Program-made: the position numbers and the translations under genes
The notes under the pieces: generated by a model
Seen by the model: only the letters and a program-made list of their open reading frames with translations
What the model was told of the DNA's origin: nothing
The model's database searches: none
Assembly: GCA_017306015.1 (NCBI GenBank)
Contig: JAFKJK010000008.1
Coordinates: forward strand, 124,001 to 188,000
Origin: Propionibacteriaceae bacterium
GTDB taxonomy: Bacteria; Actinomycetota; Actinomycetes; Propionibacteriales; Propionibacteriaceae
Reading direction: 5' to 3'
DNA length: 64,000 nt
Shown here: piece by piece, positions 54,745 through 63,180 of the stretch
How the letters are laid out: each line of letters starts with the position of its first letter
Position numbering within the stretch: position 1 is the stretch's first letter

Positions 54745-55768
54745 GCTGCTCGCCGACCACACGACCTTCCGGCTGGGAGGCCCGGCGGCGCACTGGGTCG
54801 AGCCGGGCACCGAGGCGGACCTGATCGCCGCGGTCGCCGAGGCGGATGCGGCCGGTGCACCGGTGCTGGTGCTGGGCGGCGGGTCGAACGTCCTCGTCGC
54901 CGACGACGGCTTCGACGGCATCGTCGTCCACACCGGACGGCTGCGCGGCGTCCGGGACGAGGACGTGGCCGCCTGCTCCGGCGCGTTCGTCGAGGTCGCC
55001 TGCGGCGAACCGTGGGACGCGTTCGTCGCGTCCCGCGTCGAAGCCGGCCAGGCCGGCATCGAGGCCCTGTCCGGGATCCCCGGGCTGGTCGGTGCCACCC
55101 CGATCCAGAACGTCGGCGCGTACGGCCAGGAGGTCTCCCAGACGATCGCCCGCGTCCGCTGCTGGGACCGGACGGAGCGCGAGGCGCACACGTTCAGCGT
55201 GGTCGACTGCGGCTTCGGCTACCGGAGCTCACGGTTCAAGGCCGAGGCCGGCCGCTGGCTCGTGCTCAGCGTCAGTTTCCAGTTCCGGCTGGGGGAGACC
55301 TCCACCCCGGTCCGCTACGCGGAACTGGCGGCAGCCCTCGGTGTCGAGCCGGGGGAGCGGGCACCGCTCGCGGACGTCCGCCGGGCCGTCCTCGCGCTGC
55401 GGCGCGGCAAGGGAATGGTCGTCGACCCGGACGACCACGACAGCTGGAGCGCCGGTAGCTTCTTCACCAATCCGGTGTTGGCCGACGCGTCCCTGCTGCC
55501 GGCCGGTGCCCCCGCCTACCCGCAGCCGGACGGGGGCGTGAAGACCAGCGCGGCGTGGCTGATCGAGCACGCCGGCTTCAGCCGGGGCTACGGCCGGGGG
55601 CTGGCCCGGATCTCCGGCAAGCACACCCTGGCGCTGACCAATCGCGGCGGGGCGCGGACGGCGGAGGTCCTCGAGCTGGCCCATGAGATCCGCGAAGGCG
55701 TGGAGGCGGCCTACGGGATCCGGCTGACCCCCGAGCCGGTGCTGGTCGGAGTCGCGCTGGAACCCTAG
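54737..55768 (+). CDS. murB: UDP-N-acetylenolpyruvoylglucosamine reductase
   Basis: MurB reduces enolpyruvyl-UDP-GlcNAc to UDP-MurNAc in peptidoglycan synthesis. The 343-residue protein has TTFRLGGPAAHWVEP, VLGGGSNVLVADDGFDG (FAD site), GIPGLVGATPIQNVGAYGQEV, YRSSRFK and the catalytic Ser in SAGSFFTNPV near residue 239. The best start is a TTG (54737), with AGAGG 7 bases upstream, overlapping the hadB-like stop by 8 bases. An upstream in-frame ATG (54692) has no ribosome site and adds unconserved residues. Confidence 0.9.
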   Translation: MAELLADHTTFRLGGPAAHWVEPGTEADLIAAVAEADAAGAPVLVLGGGSNVLVADDGFDGIVVHTGRLRGVRDEDVAACSGAFVEVACGEPWDAFVASRVEAGQAGIEALSGIPGLVGATPIQNVGAYGQEVSQTIARVRCWDRTEREAHTFSVVDCGFGYRSSRFKAEAGRWLVLSVSFQFRLGETSTPVRYAELAAALGVEPGERAPLADVRRAVLALRRGKGMVVDPDDHDSWSAGSFFTNPVLADASLLPAGAPAYPQPDGGVKTSAAWLIEHAGFSRGYGRGLARISGKHTLALTNRGGARTAEVLELAHEIREGVEAAYGIRLTPEPVLVGVALEP

Positions 55769-55826
55769 GGGCCCACGCCGGACGTCCCCCTAAGCTGGTG
55801 CCGGTCGATCAACGAGTGGAGAAACC

Positions 55827-57026
55827 ATGAGCATCCTGGCCGACGTCCCGCTGGCGCCGCGCGACCCGATCCTCGGGCTGACCGAGGCATTCGTCGCGGA
55901 TCCGCGTCCGGACAAGGTCAATCTCGGCGTCGGCGTCTACCTCGGCGAGGACGGCAAGGTGCCGCTGCTGGACTGCGTCCGCTCCGCGGAGGCCGCCCTC
56001 GTGGCCGAGCCGACCGCGCGCGGCTACCTGCCCATCGACGGCCTGGCCGCCTACGACCGGCTCGTCCGCGAACTGGTCTTCGGTGCCGACTCCGAGCCGG
56101 TCGCCTCCGGACGGGTCGTCACCGTCCAGGCGCTCGGCGGCACCGGTGCGCTCAAGCTGGGCGCCGAATTCCTGAAGACCACCTCGGCGCGGGCGAAGGT
56201 GTTGATCTCCACGCCGTCGTGGGAGAACCACCTCGCCCTGTTCACGCGGGCCGGCTTCGAGGTGGACTCCTACCGCTACTACGACGCCGACCGCCGCGGT
56301 GTGGACGTCGAGGGCATGCTCGCCGACCTCGCCGCCGCCGAGCCGGGGACGATCGTCGTGCTGCACGCCTGCTGCCACAATCCGACCGGCTACGACCTCG
56401 CCGACGCCGACTGGGAGCGGGTCGCCGCAGCCGTGGTCGCCGGCGGCCTGGTGCCGTTCCTCGACCTCGCCTACCAGGGTTTCTCCGCCGGTCTGGAGCC
56501 CGACCGCGCTGCGGTGGTGCGGTTCGCCGCGCTTGGCGTCCCGGTGCTGGTGGCGTCCTCGTTCAGCAAGAGCTTCAGCCTGTACGGAGAGCGCGTGGGT
56601 GCCCTCAGCGTCGTCGCGGCGGACGCCGCCGAGGCCACCCGCGTGCTGTCCCAGCTCAAGGTGACGGTGCGGACGATCTACTCCAACCCGCCGACGCACG
56701 GAGCGGCCGTGGTGGCGAAGGTCCTGGCCGACCCTGGTCTTCGCGCCGGCTGGGAGCAGGAACTCGCGGGCATGCGCGACCGGATCAAGCAGATGCGCTC
56801 CGCGCTGGTGGACGCGCTGGCCGCAGCCGGCGCCCCCGGCGACTTCGGCTTCATCACCGGGCAGGTGGGGATGTTCAGCTACTCCGGGCTCACCGCCGAG
56901 CAGATGCGCCGGTTGCGCGACGAGCATGCGGTGTACGGCACGGACGCGGGCCGGATCTGCGTCGCCGCGCTCAACCCGGGTAATGTGGACGGGGTCGCGC
57001 GAGCCATCGCCGACGTCCTGAAGTAG
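55827..57026 (+). CDS. aspartate/aromatic aminotransferase, TyrB-AspC type
   Basis: This 399-residue PLP enzyme probably interconverts aspartate and oxaloacetate or aromatic amino acids and keto acids. It starts LADVPLAPRDPILGLTEAFVADPRPDKVNLGVGVY. It has HACCHNPTGYDL, the PLP lysine in VASSFSKSFSLYGERVGAL near residue 250, and IYSNPPTHGAAVVAKVL. It belongs to the branch seen in proteobacteria and eukaryotes rather than the commoner actinobacterial AspC branch. GTGGAG precedes the ATG by 6 bases, and a TAAGCT -10 box lies at 55791-55796. Confidence 0.88.
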   Translation: MSILADVPLAPRDPILGLTEAFVADPRPDKVNLGVGVYLGEDGKVPLLDCVRSAEAALVAEPTARGYLPIDGLAAYDRLVRELVFGADSEPVASGRVVTVQALGGTGALKLGAEFLKTTSARAKVLISTPSWENHLALFTRAGFEVDSYRYYDADRRGVDVEGMLADLAAAEPGTIVVLHACCHNPTGYDLADADWERVAAAVVAGGLVPFLDLAYQGFSAGLEPDRAAVVRFAALGVPVLVASSFSKSFSLYGERVGALSVVAADAAEATRVLSQLKVTVRTIYSNPPTHGAAVVAKVLADPGLRAGWEQELAGMRDRIKQMRSALVDALAAAGAPGDFGFITGQVGMFSYSGLTAEQMRRLRDEHAVYGTDAGRICVAALNPGNVDGVARAIADVLK

Positions 57027-57145
57027 ACCGGCACCGGTTCGACTCGCCCCGGCAAAACCCGTACAATCCTGTACTTGGTGACCAGCACCTGCTCCGCCCT
57101 GCCCGCACGCCGGGTGGGCGCTCCGGCAGGGCGGGCCGCCGGCAG

Positions 57146-57218
<73 letters not shown>

Positions 57219-57284
57219 CTGGGTGGGGCGTCCGTCGACGACCGGCCAGCACCATGTAGGCGAGTGACGAGAAGGACGGCCGCA

Positions 57285-57665
57285 GTGGCGGAGAAGAAGG
57301 ACCAGGCGATCGCCGACGTCGCTGCCGACCCCGGGATCGGTGACGTGCAGGTGAGCGAGGCCGAGCAGATCGCGGCTGCTGCCGCGGGTGCGCGTCCCAC
57401 GCGTCGTACGACCACCGAGCCCGCGGCCGGCAAGGGCCACGCGACTCCGAAGCGCACGACTCCTGGTGAGCGTGAGCACAAGCGGGCCACCCCGGTCCAG
57501 TTCGTCCGGGAGGTGGTCGGAGAACTGAAGAAGGTCGTCTGGCCCACCTGGGACCAGTTGCGGCAGTACTTCGTGGTGGTGCTGGTGTTCGTCCTGATCA
57601 TGATCGCGATCGTCTTCGGGCTGGATCTCGGGTTCGGCGCGGCGATTCTGAAGTGGCTCGGCTGA
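57285..57665 (+). CDS. secE: preprotein translocase subunit SecE
   Basis: SecE stabilises the SecY channel. The 126-residue protein has a hydrophilic N-terminal extension of about 75 residues, then the SecE core FVREVVGELKKVVWPTWDQLRQYFVVVLVFVLIMIAI with one membrane helix. The start is a GTG with GAAGGA 9 bases upstream; earlier in-frame starts run into tRNA-Trp. nusG follows after 20 bases. Confidence 0.94.
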   Translation: MAEKKDQAIADVAADPGIGDVQVSEAEQIAAAAAGARPTRRTTTEPAAGKGHATPKRTTPGEREHKRATPVQFVREVVGELKKVVWPTWDQLRQYFVVVLVFVLIMIAIVFGLDLGFGAAILKWLG

Positions 57666-57685
57666 GGGGCCAGGAAGCGAGAACT

Positions 57686-58510
57686 GTGAGCGAGAACAAT
57701 GGATTCGGCGAGGGCTTTGAGGAGCCGGCCGAGATCGAGATCGATCTCGGCGTGCCTGAGGGCTCGGACGAGACCGACGACCTGGGCCTGAACCTCGACT
57801 TCGGGACCGGGTCGGAGGAGGCATCGGACGCCGACCTGCTCGCGAACCTGACCGCGGAGGAGCCCGAGCCTGAGCCGGAGCCGGCCGCCCTCGACGCGGA
57901 CGAGGAAGCCGTCCTGGCCGAACTCCACGAGCACCTGCGCGGCCAGGTTGGCGACTGGTACGTGATCCACACCTACTCCGGCATGGAGAACAGGGTGAAG
58001 CAGAACCTCGACAACCGGGTCCGCACGCTCGGCATGGAGGACTACATCTACGAGGCCGTCGTCCCGACCGAGGAGGTCATCGAGACCCGCAACGGTGCTC
58101 GCAAGCCAGTCACCAGGACGGTGCTTCCCGGCTACGTCCTGGTCCGGATGGAACTCACCGACGCGTCCTGGGCAGCGGTGCGGCACACGCCGTCCGTGAC
58201 CGGCTTCGTCGCCCACGCGAACGCGCCCGTCCCGCTGAGCCTGGACGAGGTCGAGAAGATGCTCGCGCCGGCCGCGCTGGCGAAGGCATCCGCTGCGGCG
58301 ACCGGTGGCGCCAAGAGCCGGGCCAAGAAGGTCGAGATCGCCGACTTCAACGTCGGGGACTCGGTCATGGTGGTGCAGGGCCCGTTCGCCGGGGTGCATG
58401 CGACCATCACCGAGATCAACGCGAACAGCCAGCGCCTGAAGGCACTGGTGGAGATCCTCGGCCGGGAGACGCCGGTCGACCTCACCCTCGGCCAGATCCA
58501 GCGGGTCTGA
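57686..58510 (+). CDS. nusG: transcription termination/antitermination factor NusG
   Basis: NusG links RNA polymerase to ribosomes or Rho. The 274-residue protein has an acidic extension (residues 1-90, repeats of Glu/Pro/Asp), the NGN domain starting at [49 protein letters not shown], and a C-terminal KOW motif [23 protein letters not shown]. The long acidic N-terminus is usual in actinomycetes. The start is GTG 57686. GGAAGCGAG upstream is a weak ribosome site. Confidence 0.94.
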   Translation: MSENNGFGEGFEEPAEIEIDLGVPEGSDETDDLGLNLDFGTGSEEASDADLLANLTAEEPEPEPEPAALDADEEAVLAELHEHLRGQVGDWYVIHTYSGMENRVKQNLDNRVRTLGMEDYIYEAVVPTEEVIETRNGARKPVTRTVLPGYVLVRMELTDASWAAVRHTPSVTGFVAHANAPVPLSLDEVEKMLAPAALAKASAAATGGAKSRAKKVEIADFNVGDSVMVVQGPFAGVHATITEINANSQRLKALVEILGRETPVDLTLGQIQRV

Positions 58511-58574
58511 CCGATCGCGTCGCCGGCGCCGAGCCGGCTTGTCGAACACACCAACCAGAAGGACCCAACCCGAA

Positions 58575-59006
58575 ATGCCTCCCAAGAAGAAGGTCGCCGC
58601 GATCGTCAAGGTCGCCCTCAACGCCGGCGCGGCCACGCCCGCCCCGCCGGTGGGTACCGCGCTCGGCCCGCACGGCGTGAACATCATGGAGTTCTGCAAG
58701 CGGTACAACGCCGAGACCGAACCCATGCGCGGCAACGTGATCCCGGTCGAGATCACCATCTACGAAGACCGCACGTTCACGTTCATCACCAAGACCCCGC
58801 CGGCAGCGGAGTTGATCAAGAAGGCCGCCGGCCTGAAGAGCGGCTCCGCCCGTCCGCACAAGGACTTCGTCGCGACCCTCACCGCCGATCAGGTGCGGGA
58901 GATCGCGAACACGAAGATGCCCGACCTGAACGCCAACGACGTCGAGGCCGCGATGAAGATCGTCGCCGGCACCGCCCGCTCCATGGGCGTCAAGGTCGAG
59001 AGCTGA
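58575..59006 (+). CDS. rplK: 50S ribosomal protein L11
   Basis: L11 binds 23S rRNA at the GTPase centre. At 143 residues it has the usual length and shows the conserved [33 protein letters not shown] split across residues 13-45, [13 protein letters not shown] and [22 protein letters not shown]. It starts at ATG 58575 with AGAAGGA about 13 bases before. Gene order nusG-rplK-rplA is canonical. Confidence 0.97.
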   Translation: MPPKKKVAAIVKVALNAGAATPAPPVGTALGPHGVNIMEFCKRYNAETEPMRGNVIPVEITIYEDRTFTFITKTPPAAELIKKAAGLKSGSARPHKDFVATLTADQVREIANTKMPDLNANDVEAAMKIVAGTARSMGVKVES

Positions 59007-59094
59007 TCCACCAACCAAACCGTGGGAGGGCGTCCGCCCGCACCACACCTGGCACCGGGCCCACACGGGGGCCCCAGAACGCAAGGAGACCAGA

Positions 59095-59796
59095 ATGAAG
59101 CGAAGCAAGGCCTACCGGGCCGCAGCGGAGAACGTCGACGAAACCCAGCTCTACAGCCCTGAGGCAGCTCTGGCGCTGGTGAAGAAGGGCGCGTCCGCCA
59201 AGTTCGACGAGACCGTCGAGGTCGCGATGCGCCTCGGCGTCGATCCCCGCAAGGCCGACCAGATGGTGCGCGGCACGGTCAACCTTCCCCACGGCACCGG
59301 CAAGACCGCACGGGTCCTGGTCTTCGCCACCGGCGAGAAGGCGACCGAGGCGATCGCGGCCGGTGCGGACGAGGTCGGCGACGACGAACTGATCGACCGG
59401 GTGTCGAAGGGCTACCTGGACTTCGACGCGGTCGTCGCCACGCCCGACCTGATGGGCAAGGTGGGCCGGTTGGGCCGGGTGCTCGGCCCGCGTGGCCTGA
59501 TGCCGAACCCGAAGACCGGCACCGTCACCATGGATGTGTCCAAGGCCGTGTCCGACATCAAGGGCGGCAAGATCGAGTTCCGGGTGGACCGGCACGCGAA
59601 CCTGCACTTCATCGTCGGCAAGGCGTCCTTCAGCGACACCCAGCTGACCGAGAACTACTTCGCGGCGCTGGACGAGGTGCTGCGGCTCAAGCCCAGCGTC
59701 TCCAAGGGCCGGTACGTGAAGAAGATCACCGCAGCGTCCACGATGGGCCCGGGCGTCCCGGTCGATCCGACCCGGACCAAGCCGTCCGCCGAGTAA
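59095..59796 (+). CDS. rplA: 50S ribosomal protein L1
   Basis: L1 forms the mobile stalk at the ribosomal E site and represses its own operon in many bacteria. The 233-residue protein has [35 protein letters not shown] and the RNA-binding [29 protein letters not shown] lies about 7 bases before the ATG. The 88-bp gap after rplK contains GC-rich inverted segments (GGGCCC region near 59058) that may fold as the L1 binding leader. Confidence 0.96.
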   Translation: MKRSKAYRAAAENVDETQLYSPEAALALVKKGASAKFDETVEVAMRLGVDPRKADQMVRGTVNLPHGTGKTARVLVFATGEKATEAIAAGADEVGDDELIDRVSKGYLDFDAVVATPDLMGKVGRLGRVLGPRGLMPNPKTGTVTMDVSKAVSDIKGGKIEFRVDRHANLHFIVGKASFSDTQLTENYFAALDEVLRLKPSVSKGRYVKKITAASTMGPGVPVDPTRTKPSAE

Positions 59797-59805
59797 CACT
59801 CTCAC

Positions 59806-59873
59806 CGAACGCCTCCGTTCCGGTCATCCGCTCCACCCCAGGGTGCGGCGTTTGACCGAAACGGAGGCGTTCG
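59806..59873. terminator. long hairpin after rplA
   Basis: The arms 59806-59826 and 59853-59873 pair over 14 + 6 bases with one mismatch, around a 26-base loop. It lies 10 bases past the rplA stop and separates rplKA from the rplJL transcript. Confidence 0.65.
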
Positions 59874-59931
59874 GCGTTGTTGCGGCCCGATGGTAGGTGG
59901 CCGCGATTTGGCCGGGCGCGGGCCGACCGGC

Positions 59932-60113
59932 TAGAGTTCCTCCTGCCGAAGACCGCTGGTTCTGGTCCTGGTTCGCCAGGTCGGGCAAATCCCGCGCAGG
60001 TGAAACCTGAATCGCTCGACTCCGAGTTGTTCGCCCTGGTTGCCTGCGCACCAGGGCTTTTCCATTCCCAGCGGATCGGTTGGCGAACCGAGAAGAAGTT
60101 GGGAAGGAGACCC
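59932..60113 (+). promoter_or_regulatory. rplJL promoter and L10 leader
   Basis: The -10 box TAGAGT (59932-59937), with TTGGCC 18 bases upstream, starts a leader of about 170 bases. The stretch from 59943 (CTGCCGAAGACCGCTGG) resembles the ribosomal-protein L10 leader, where L10(L12)4 binds to repress its own operon. A GCCCTGGT/ACCAGGGC hairpin at 60033-60057 followed by TTTT is a possible attenuator. The rplJ ribosome site GGAAGGAG follows. Confidence 0.65.
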
Positions 60114-60704
60114 ATGGCGAGGCCGGACAAGGCAGCTGCCGTTGCGGAGTTGGCGGATGCGTTCACCAGTTCCGCGGCCACTGTGCTGACCGAGTACCGC
60201 GGGCTCACCGTCAAGCACCTGCTGGAACTGCGCAGGTCGCTTGGTGAGAACGCCAGCTACGCCGTGACGAAGAACACGCTGACCATCCTCGCCGCTCGCG
60301 ATGCGGGCATCGAGGGGCTGGAGGAGTCCCTGACGGGGCCGACGGCCATCGCCTTCATCCGCGGCGACATCGCCGCCGCGGCCAAGGGACTACGTGACTT
60401 CGCCAAGGCGAACCCGCTTCTGGTGATCAAGGGTGGTGTCATGGACGGCCGTGTCCTCGACGCCGATGCGGTCAGGAAGCTGGCCGATCTCGAATCCCGC
60501 GAGGTGCTGCTGGCCAAGCTGGCCGGCGCCATGAACGGCAACCTGGCCAAGGCAGTTGGCCTGTTCGCCGCGCCGCTGTCCCAGGCCGCTCGTGCCGTGG
60601 CAGCGCTCCGTGACCAGAAGCCCGCCGGGGATGCCCCGGCCCCCGATGCAGCACCCGCTGCTGAGGCCCCCACCGACGCGGCTGACGCTGCATCGCAGTT
60701 GTAG
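60114..60704 (+). CDS. rplJ: 50S ribosomal protein L10
   Basis: L10 anchors L7/L12 dimers to the ribosome. The 196-residue protein has the family N-terminus [38 protein letters not shown] and [11 protein letters not shown], with a long C-terminal helix for L7/L12 and an Ala/Pro-rich tail. GGAAGGAG is 6 bases before the ATG. rplL follows after 18 bases. Confidence 0.96.
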   Translation: MARPDKAAAVAELADAFTSSAATVLTEYRGLTVKHLLELRRSLGENASYAVTKNTLTILAARDAGIEGLEESLTGPTAIAFIRGDIAAAAKGLRDFAKANPLLVIKGGVMDGRVLDADAVRKLADLESREVLLAKLAGAMNGNLAKAVGLFAAPLSQAARAVAALRDQKPAGDAPAPDAAPAAEAPTDAADAASQL

Positions 60705-60722
60705 AAGAAAGGACGCCTAGAC

Positions 60723-61121
60723 ATGGCGAAGCTCACCACTGACGAGCTCCTTGATGCCTTCAAGGAGATGACCCTGATCGAGCTCTCCGAGTTCGTGAAG
60801 CTGTTCGAGGACACCTTCGGTGTCACCGCCGCCGCCCCCGTGGCCGTCGCGGCCGCCGCTCCGGCCGCCGGTGGCGCCGGCGATGCCGGTGCCGAGGCCG
60901 AAGAGGAGAGCAACGAGGTCGACGTGATCCTCGACTCCGCGGGCGACAAGAAGATCCAGGTCATCAAGGAGGTGCGCGCCCTGACCAACCTCGGCCTGAA
61001 GGAGGCCAAGGATCTCGTCGAGGCCGCGCCGAAGCCGGTGCTGGAGAAGGTCGCACGCGACGTTGCCGCCAAGGCGAAGGAGGCCCTCGAGGCCGCCGGC
61101 GCCGCGGTCACCGTCAAGTGA
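60723..61121 (+). CDS. rplL: 50S ribosomal protein L7/L12
   Basis: L7/L12 recruits translation GTPases. The 132-residue protein has the dimerisation helices ([28 protein letters not shown]), an Ala/Pro hinge with an acidic patch, and the globular domain [42 protein letters not shown] split across residues 62-105. AGAAAGGA precedes the ATG. Two hairpins follow the stop. Confidence 0.97.
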   Translation: MAKLTTDELLDAFKEMTLIELSEFVKLFEDTFGVTAAAPVAVAAAAPAAGGAGDAGAEAEEESNEVDVILDSAGDKKIQVIKEVRALTNLGLKEAKDLVEAAPKPVLEKVARDVAAKAKEALEAAGAAVTVK

Positions 61122-61145
61122 CCGCCTGACGGCATTCCCGTCGCA

Positions 61146-61178
61146 GGGCGGCGGCACCCATCTCGGGTGCCGCCGCCC
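61146..61178. terminator. terminator after rplL, 14-bp perfect stem
   Basis: GGGCGGCGGCACCC (61146-61159) pairs with 61165-61178 around ATCTC, followed by TTTCGTCGTT. Confidence 0.88.
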
Positions 61179-61223
61179 TTTCGTCGTTCCTGGGCGAGTG
61201 CGGAGCTGGTTGGCACGGGAACG

Positions 61224-61262
61224 CCAGAGCGGCGTGGATCTCGGGGATCCACGCCGCTCTGG
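61224..61262. repeat. second hairpin after rplL, 17-bp perfect stem
   Basis: CCAGAGCGGCGTGGATC (61224-61240) and its inverse (61246-61262) enclose TCGGG. No T-run follows on the plus strand. It may be a back-up terminator or a palindromic repeat. Confidence 0.6.
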
Positions 61263-61328
61263 GCTGCTTGGGGGTGGGACTGGCTTGCCGGGCTGGCTGT
61301 ACGGACTGGCGGGCCCGAAGCCGAAGTA

Positions 61329-61484
61329 CTAGACCCTGAAGGGCCAGCTTCCCTGGCCACCGTTGACGACGGCGCCGTGGCCGACTGCGGCCTGCTGGGC
61401 CTGACCCGCGATGATGGCCAGAGGTGCGATGGCGAGGGTGCCTGCGACTGCCACTGCTGCGATTGCCTTGCGAACGGTGCTCAT
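61329..61484 (-). CDS. short exported peptide, candidate signalling pro-peptide
   Basis: A 51-residue product with a Sec-type signal: MSTVRK, a hydrophobic run of about 19 residues (AIAAVAVAGTLAIAPLAII), then a plausible cleavage after AGQA. The remaining segment of about 22 residues ends GGQGSWPFRV. GGGGAG lies about 10 bases before the ATG. A promoter with -35 TTGACA, 17-base spacer and -10 TAGCGT precedes it. It is divergent from an XRE-TPR-type regulator, the arrangement of secreted signal peptides and their RRNPP receptors. A small antimicrobial or wall-acting peptide is an alternative. Confidence 0.7.
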   Translation of the reverse strand: MSTVRKAIAAVAVAGTLAIAPLAIIAGQAQQAAVGHGAVVNGGQGSWPFRV

Positions 61485-61531
61485 GTGATCTTCTCCCCTA
61501 GAGTCGGACGAGTGGACTGCTCTTGTCATGG

Positions 61532-61583
61532 ACGCTACCGAAACTTGACTGCACTGTCAACATTTGACAGGATTAGTTGACAG
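61532..61583. promoter_or_regulatory. divergent promoter region with TTGAC/GTCAA operators
   Basis: On the minus strand TTGACA (61560-61555), 17 bases, TAGCGT (61537-61532) form the peptide promoter. The palindrome TTGAC-N6-GTCAA (61545-61560) covers its -35 and spacer. Two more direct copies TTGACAG lie at 61564-61570 and 61577-61583, just upstream of the regulator's ribosome site. A regulator bound here would control the peptide gene and itself. Confidence 0.7.
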
Positions 61584-61602
61584 CCAAAGACAGGGAGGTT
61601 CT

Positions 61603-62871
61603 GTGGACGCAGGCGGTGCGGTGCAGTTCGGCTCCCTGCTGCGGCAGGCCAGGAAACAGCGCGGCATGTCGCAAGCCGAGCTGGGCGGCGAACGCTATAC
61701 CGGGAGCTACATCTCCCATCTGGAGAGCGGCCGTCGCGCGGCCTCGCCCGAGGTGATCGACTTCCTTTCCCGCAGGCTCGGCGTGTCGCCACTGGAGTGG
61801 GGGACGTCGCCGGCCGGTGACGCCAGGTCGGCGCTGCTCCATGACGGGGCGATCGAGGATCTCCTCGTTGCCGAGCGCGCCTGGTCTGAGCGCGACTGGG
61901 GCGCCGCCATCACTCACTCGAAGCAAGCGGCGGAATCGGCGGCCGCGTCCGGGGACTCGACTCGGCACTGGGAGGCCCTTTACGTCATGGCGCAGGCCAG
62001 GTTCTCCGGCGGCGAGTACGCCGCGGCCGGTGAACTCGCGGAACAGCTTGCCGAACACCAGACCGCCAGGCGGTTCGCAGTGGCCAGGGCGCAGGCCTTG
62101 AGCTTGGCATCCACCGCCAGCCGCGCGGCAGACCGTCTCGGTTGGTCGATCGCGTTTGGCGCGAGAGCCGTTGAGGCGGCATCGGCAGCCCCTCCAATCA
62201 TCCTCACCGAGGCGCTGATGTCCCTTGTCAGCGCTTTGGGAGAGGCTGGCCACGACCTTGCGGAGACGCGACCGCTGCTCGACCGTCTTGAGCAACTTGC
62301 GCCACGCCTCGGGTCACCGCATTCGCGGGGTACGGTCGCCTGGACCATCGGTTCCGCACTGTGCATGGGTGGGCTCGCGCAACCGGGCCTGGCCCACCAT
62401 GACACCGCCCGGGAACTGCTGGACCCGAAGCGGGATCTGCGCCTCTGGCTCCGGTTCCATAGTGTCGCGGCGAGATGGCGACTCAACGCAGATGTCGTTG
62501 ATGGCGTACCGGAACTGCTGCGAGCTGCTTCGTTCGGGCTCGACATCGTCGGCAACGCACACGACCGGGCTGAACTGCGCCAGGTCGAGGCGATGTTCGC
62601 GCTTCGCAGGCATGAGCCGGAGGAAGCCCTCGTCATCATGCAGGGTGTGCTGGCTGATCCGGAGACAGGCGCTCCCGAAGTCTCACACAGCGGGTCCCTG
62701 CTGATTCTCGCGCACGCGCTGCGCGCCCTCGGCCGAGAGGACGAGGCTCGCGCAGAGTACGCAAGGGCCGCGAACGCCTACGAGATCGAGGGCCGCCTGC
62801 GGGCAGCTGTCGACGCCTGGCGCAGGAGCGTGGGGCAGCCGGCTTTGACCCAATTCTTGACGATGACTTGA
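61603..62871 (+). CDS. XRE-family HTH regulator with TPR-like helical domain (RRNPP-type candidate)
   Basis: A 422-residue protein. Residues 6-60 form an XRE HTH (FGSLLRQARKQRGMSQAEL, SYISHLESGRRAASPEVIDFLSRRLGV). Residues 85-415 are a continuous array of helical pairs with TPR character (WSERDWGAAITHSKQAAESA, LAHALRALGREDEARAEYARAANAYEIEGR). This is the layout of Rgg, PlcR and PrgX, which bind re-imported peptides in the TPR groove. The GTG start has AGGGAGG 4 bases upstream. It is inserted between rplL and rpoB. A TPR regulator that senses something other than a peptide is possible. Confidence 0.85.
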   Translation: MDAGGAVQFGSLLRQARKQRGMSQAELGGERYTGSYISHLESGRRAASPEVIDFLSRRLGVSPLEWGTSPAGDARSALLHDGAIEDLLVAERAWSERDWGAAITHSKQAAESAAASGDSTRHWEALYVMAQARFSGGEYAAAGELAEQLAEHQTARRFAVARAQALSLASTASRAADRLGWSIAFGARAVEAASAAPPIILTEALMSLVSALGEAGHDLAETRPLLDRLEQLAPRLGSPHSRGTVAWTIGSALCMGGLAQPGLAHHDTARELLDPKRDLRLWLRFHSVAARWRLNADVVDGVPELLRAASFGLDIVGNAHDRAELRQVEAMFALRRHEPEEALVIMQGVLADPETGAPEVSHSGSLLILAHALRALGREDEARAEYARAANAYEIEGRLRAAVDAWRRSVGQPALTQFLTMT

Positions 62872-62884
62872 CAGACCGCGTCAA
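62868..62884. promoter_or_regulatory. TTGAC-N7-GTCAA operator-like palindrome at the regulator's end
   Basis: TTGAC (62868-62872) and GTCAA (62880-62884) overlap the regulator's stop codon. TTGACAG here is identical to the copies upstream of the gene. It may be an additional binding site of the same regulator, in the direction of rpoB. Confidence 0.5.
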
Positions 62885-62944
62885 GCCTGCAAGACTCTAC
62901 TTGTCGGCGCCCCCCAAATCATGCGTCGGATGAGTACACCACCC

Positions 62945-62999
62945 GAGCCGGTGGCTGCAGCGGACGGCAACCCCTCCCGCTAGCTGCAGCTACCGGCTC
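62945..62999. terminator. hairpin between the regulator gene and rpoB
   Basis: The 17-base arms 62945-62961 and 62983-62999 (GAGCCGGT type) pair with one mismatch around a 21-base loop. A short T-run (GGTTTC) follows. The remaining bases of the 309-bp gap to rpoB hold no supported gene. Confidence 0.55.
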
Positions 63000-63052
63000 T
63001 GTGGTTTCATGGACGCAGGCTCTCGCCGGGCCGGCCGGAGTGCGGCGCTGGT

Positions 63053-63082
63053 TTGCGTGCAGTTGGAGCCGTGCGCTACGCT
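63053..63082 (+). promoter_or_regulatory. possible rpoB promoter
   Basis: TTGCGT (63053-63058), 18 bases, TACGCT (63077-63082) give a sigma-70-type promoter about 100 bases before the rpoB start. A leader of about 90 bases would result. Confidence 0.45.
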
Positions 63083-63180
63083 ATCGCTTTGCCCAAGCTC
63101 ACCGACGACCCGTGTCTTGCCGCGGGCCGTTCTGCGTGCATCGAAGCCGGCGACGCCCGGTTTTCTGGAAGGACTCCACC

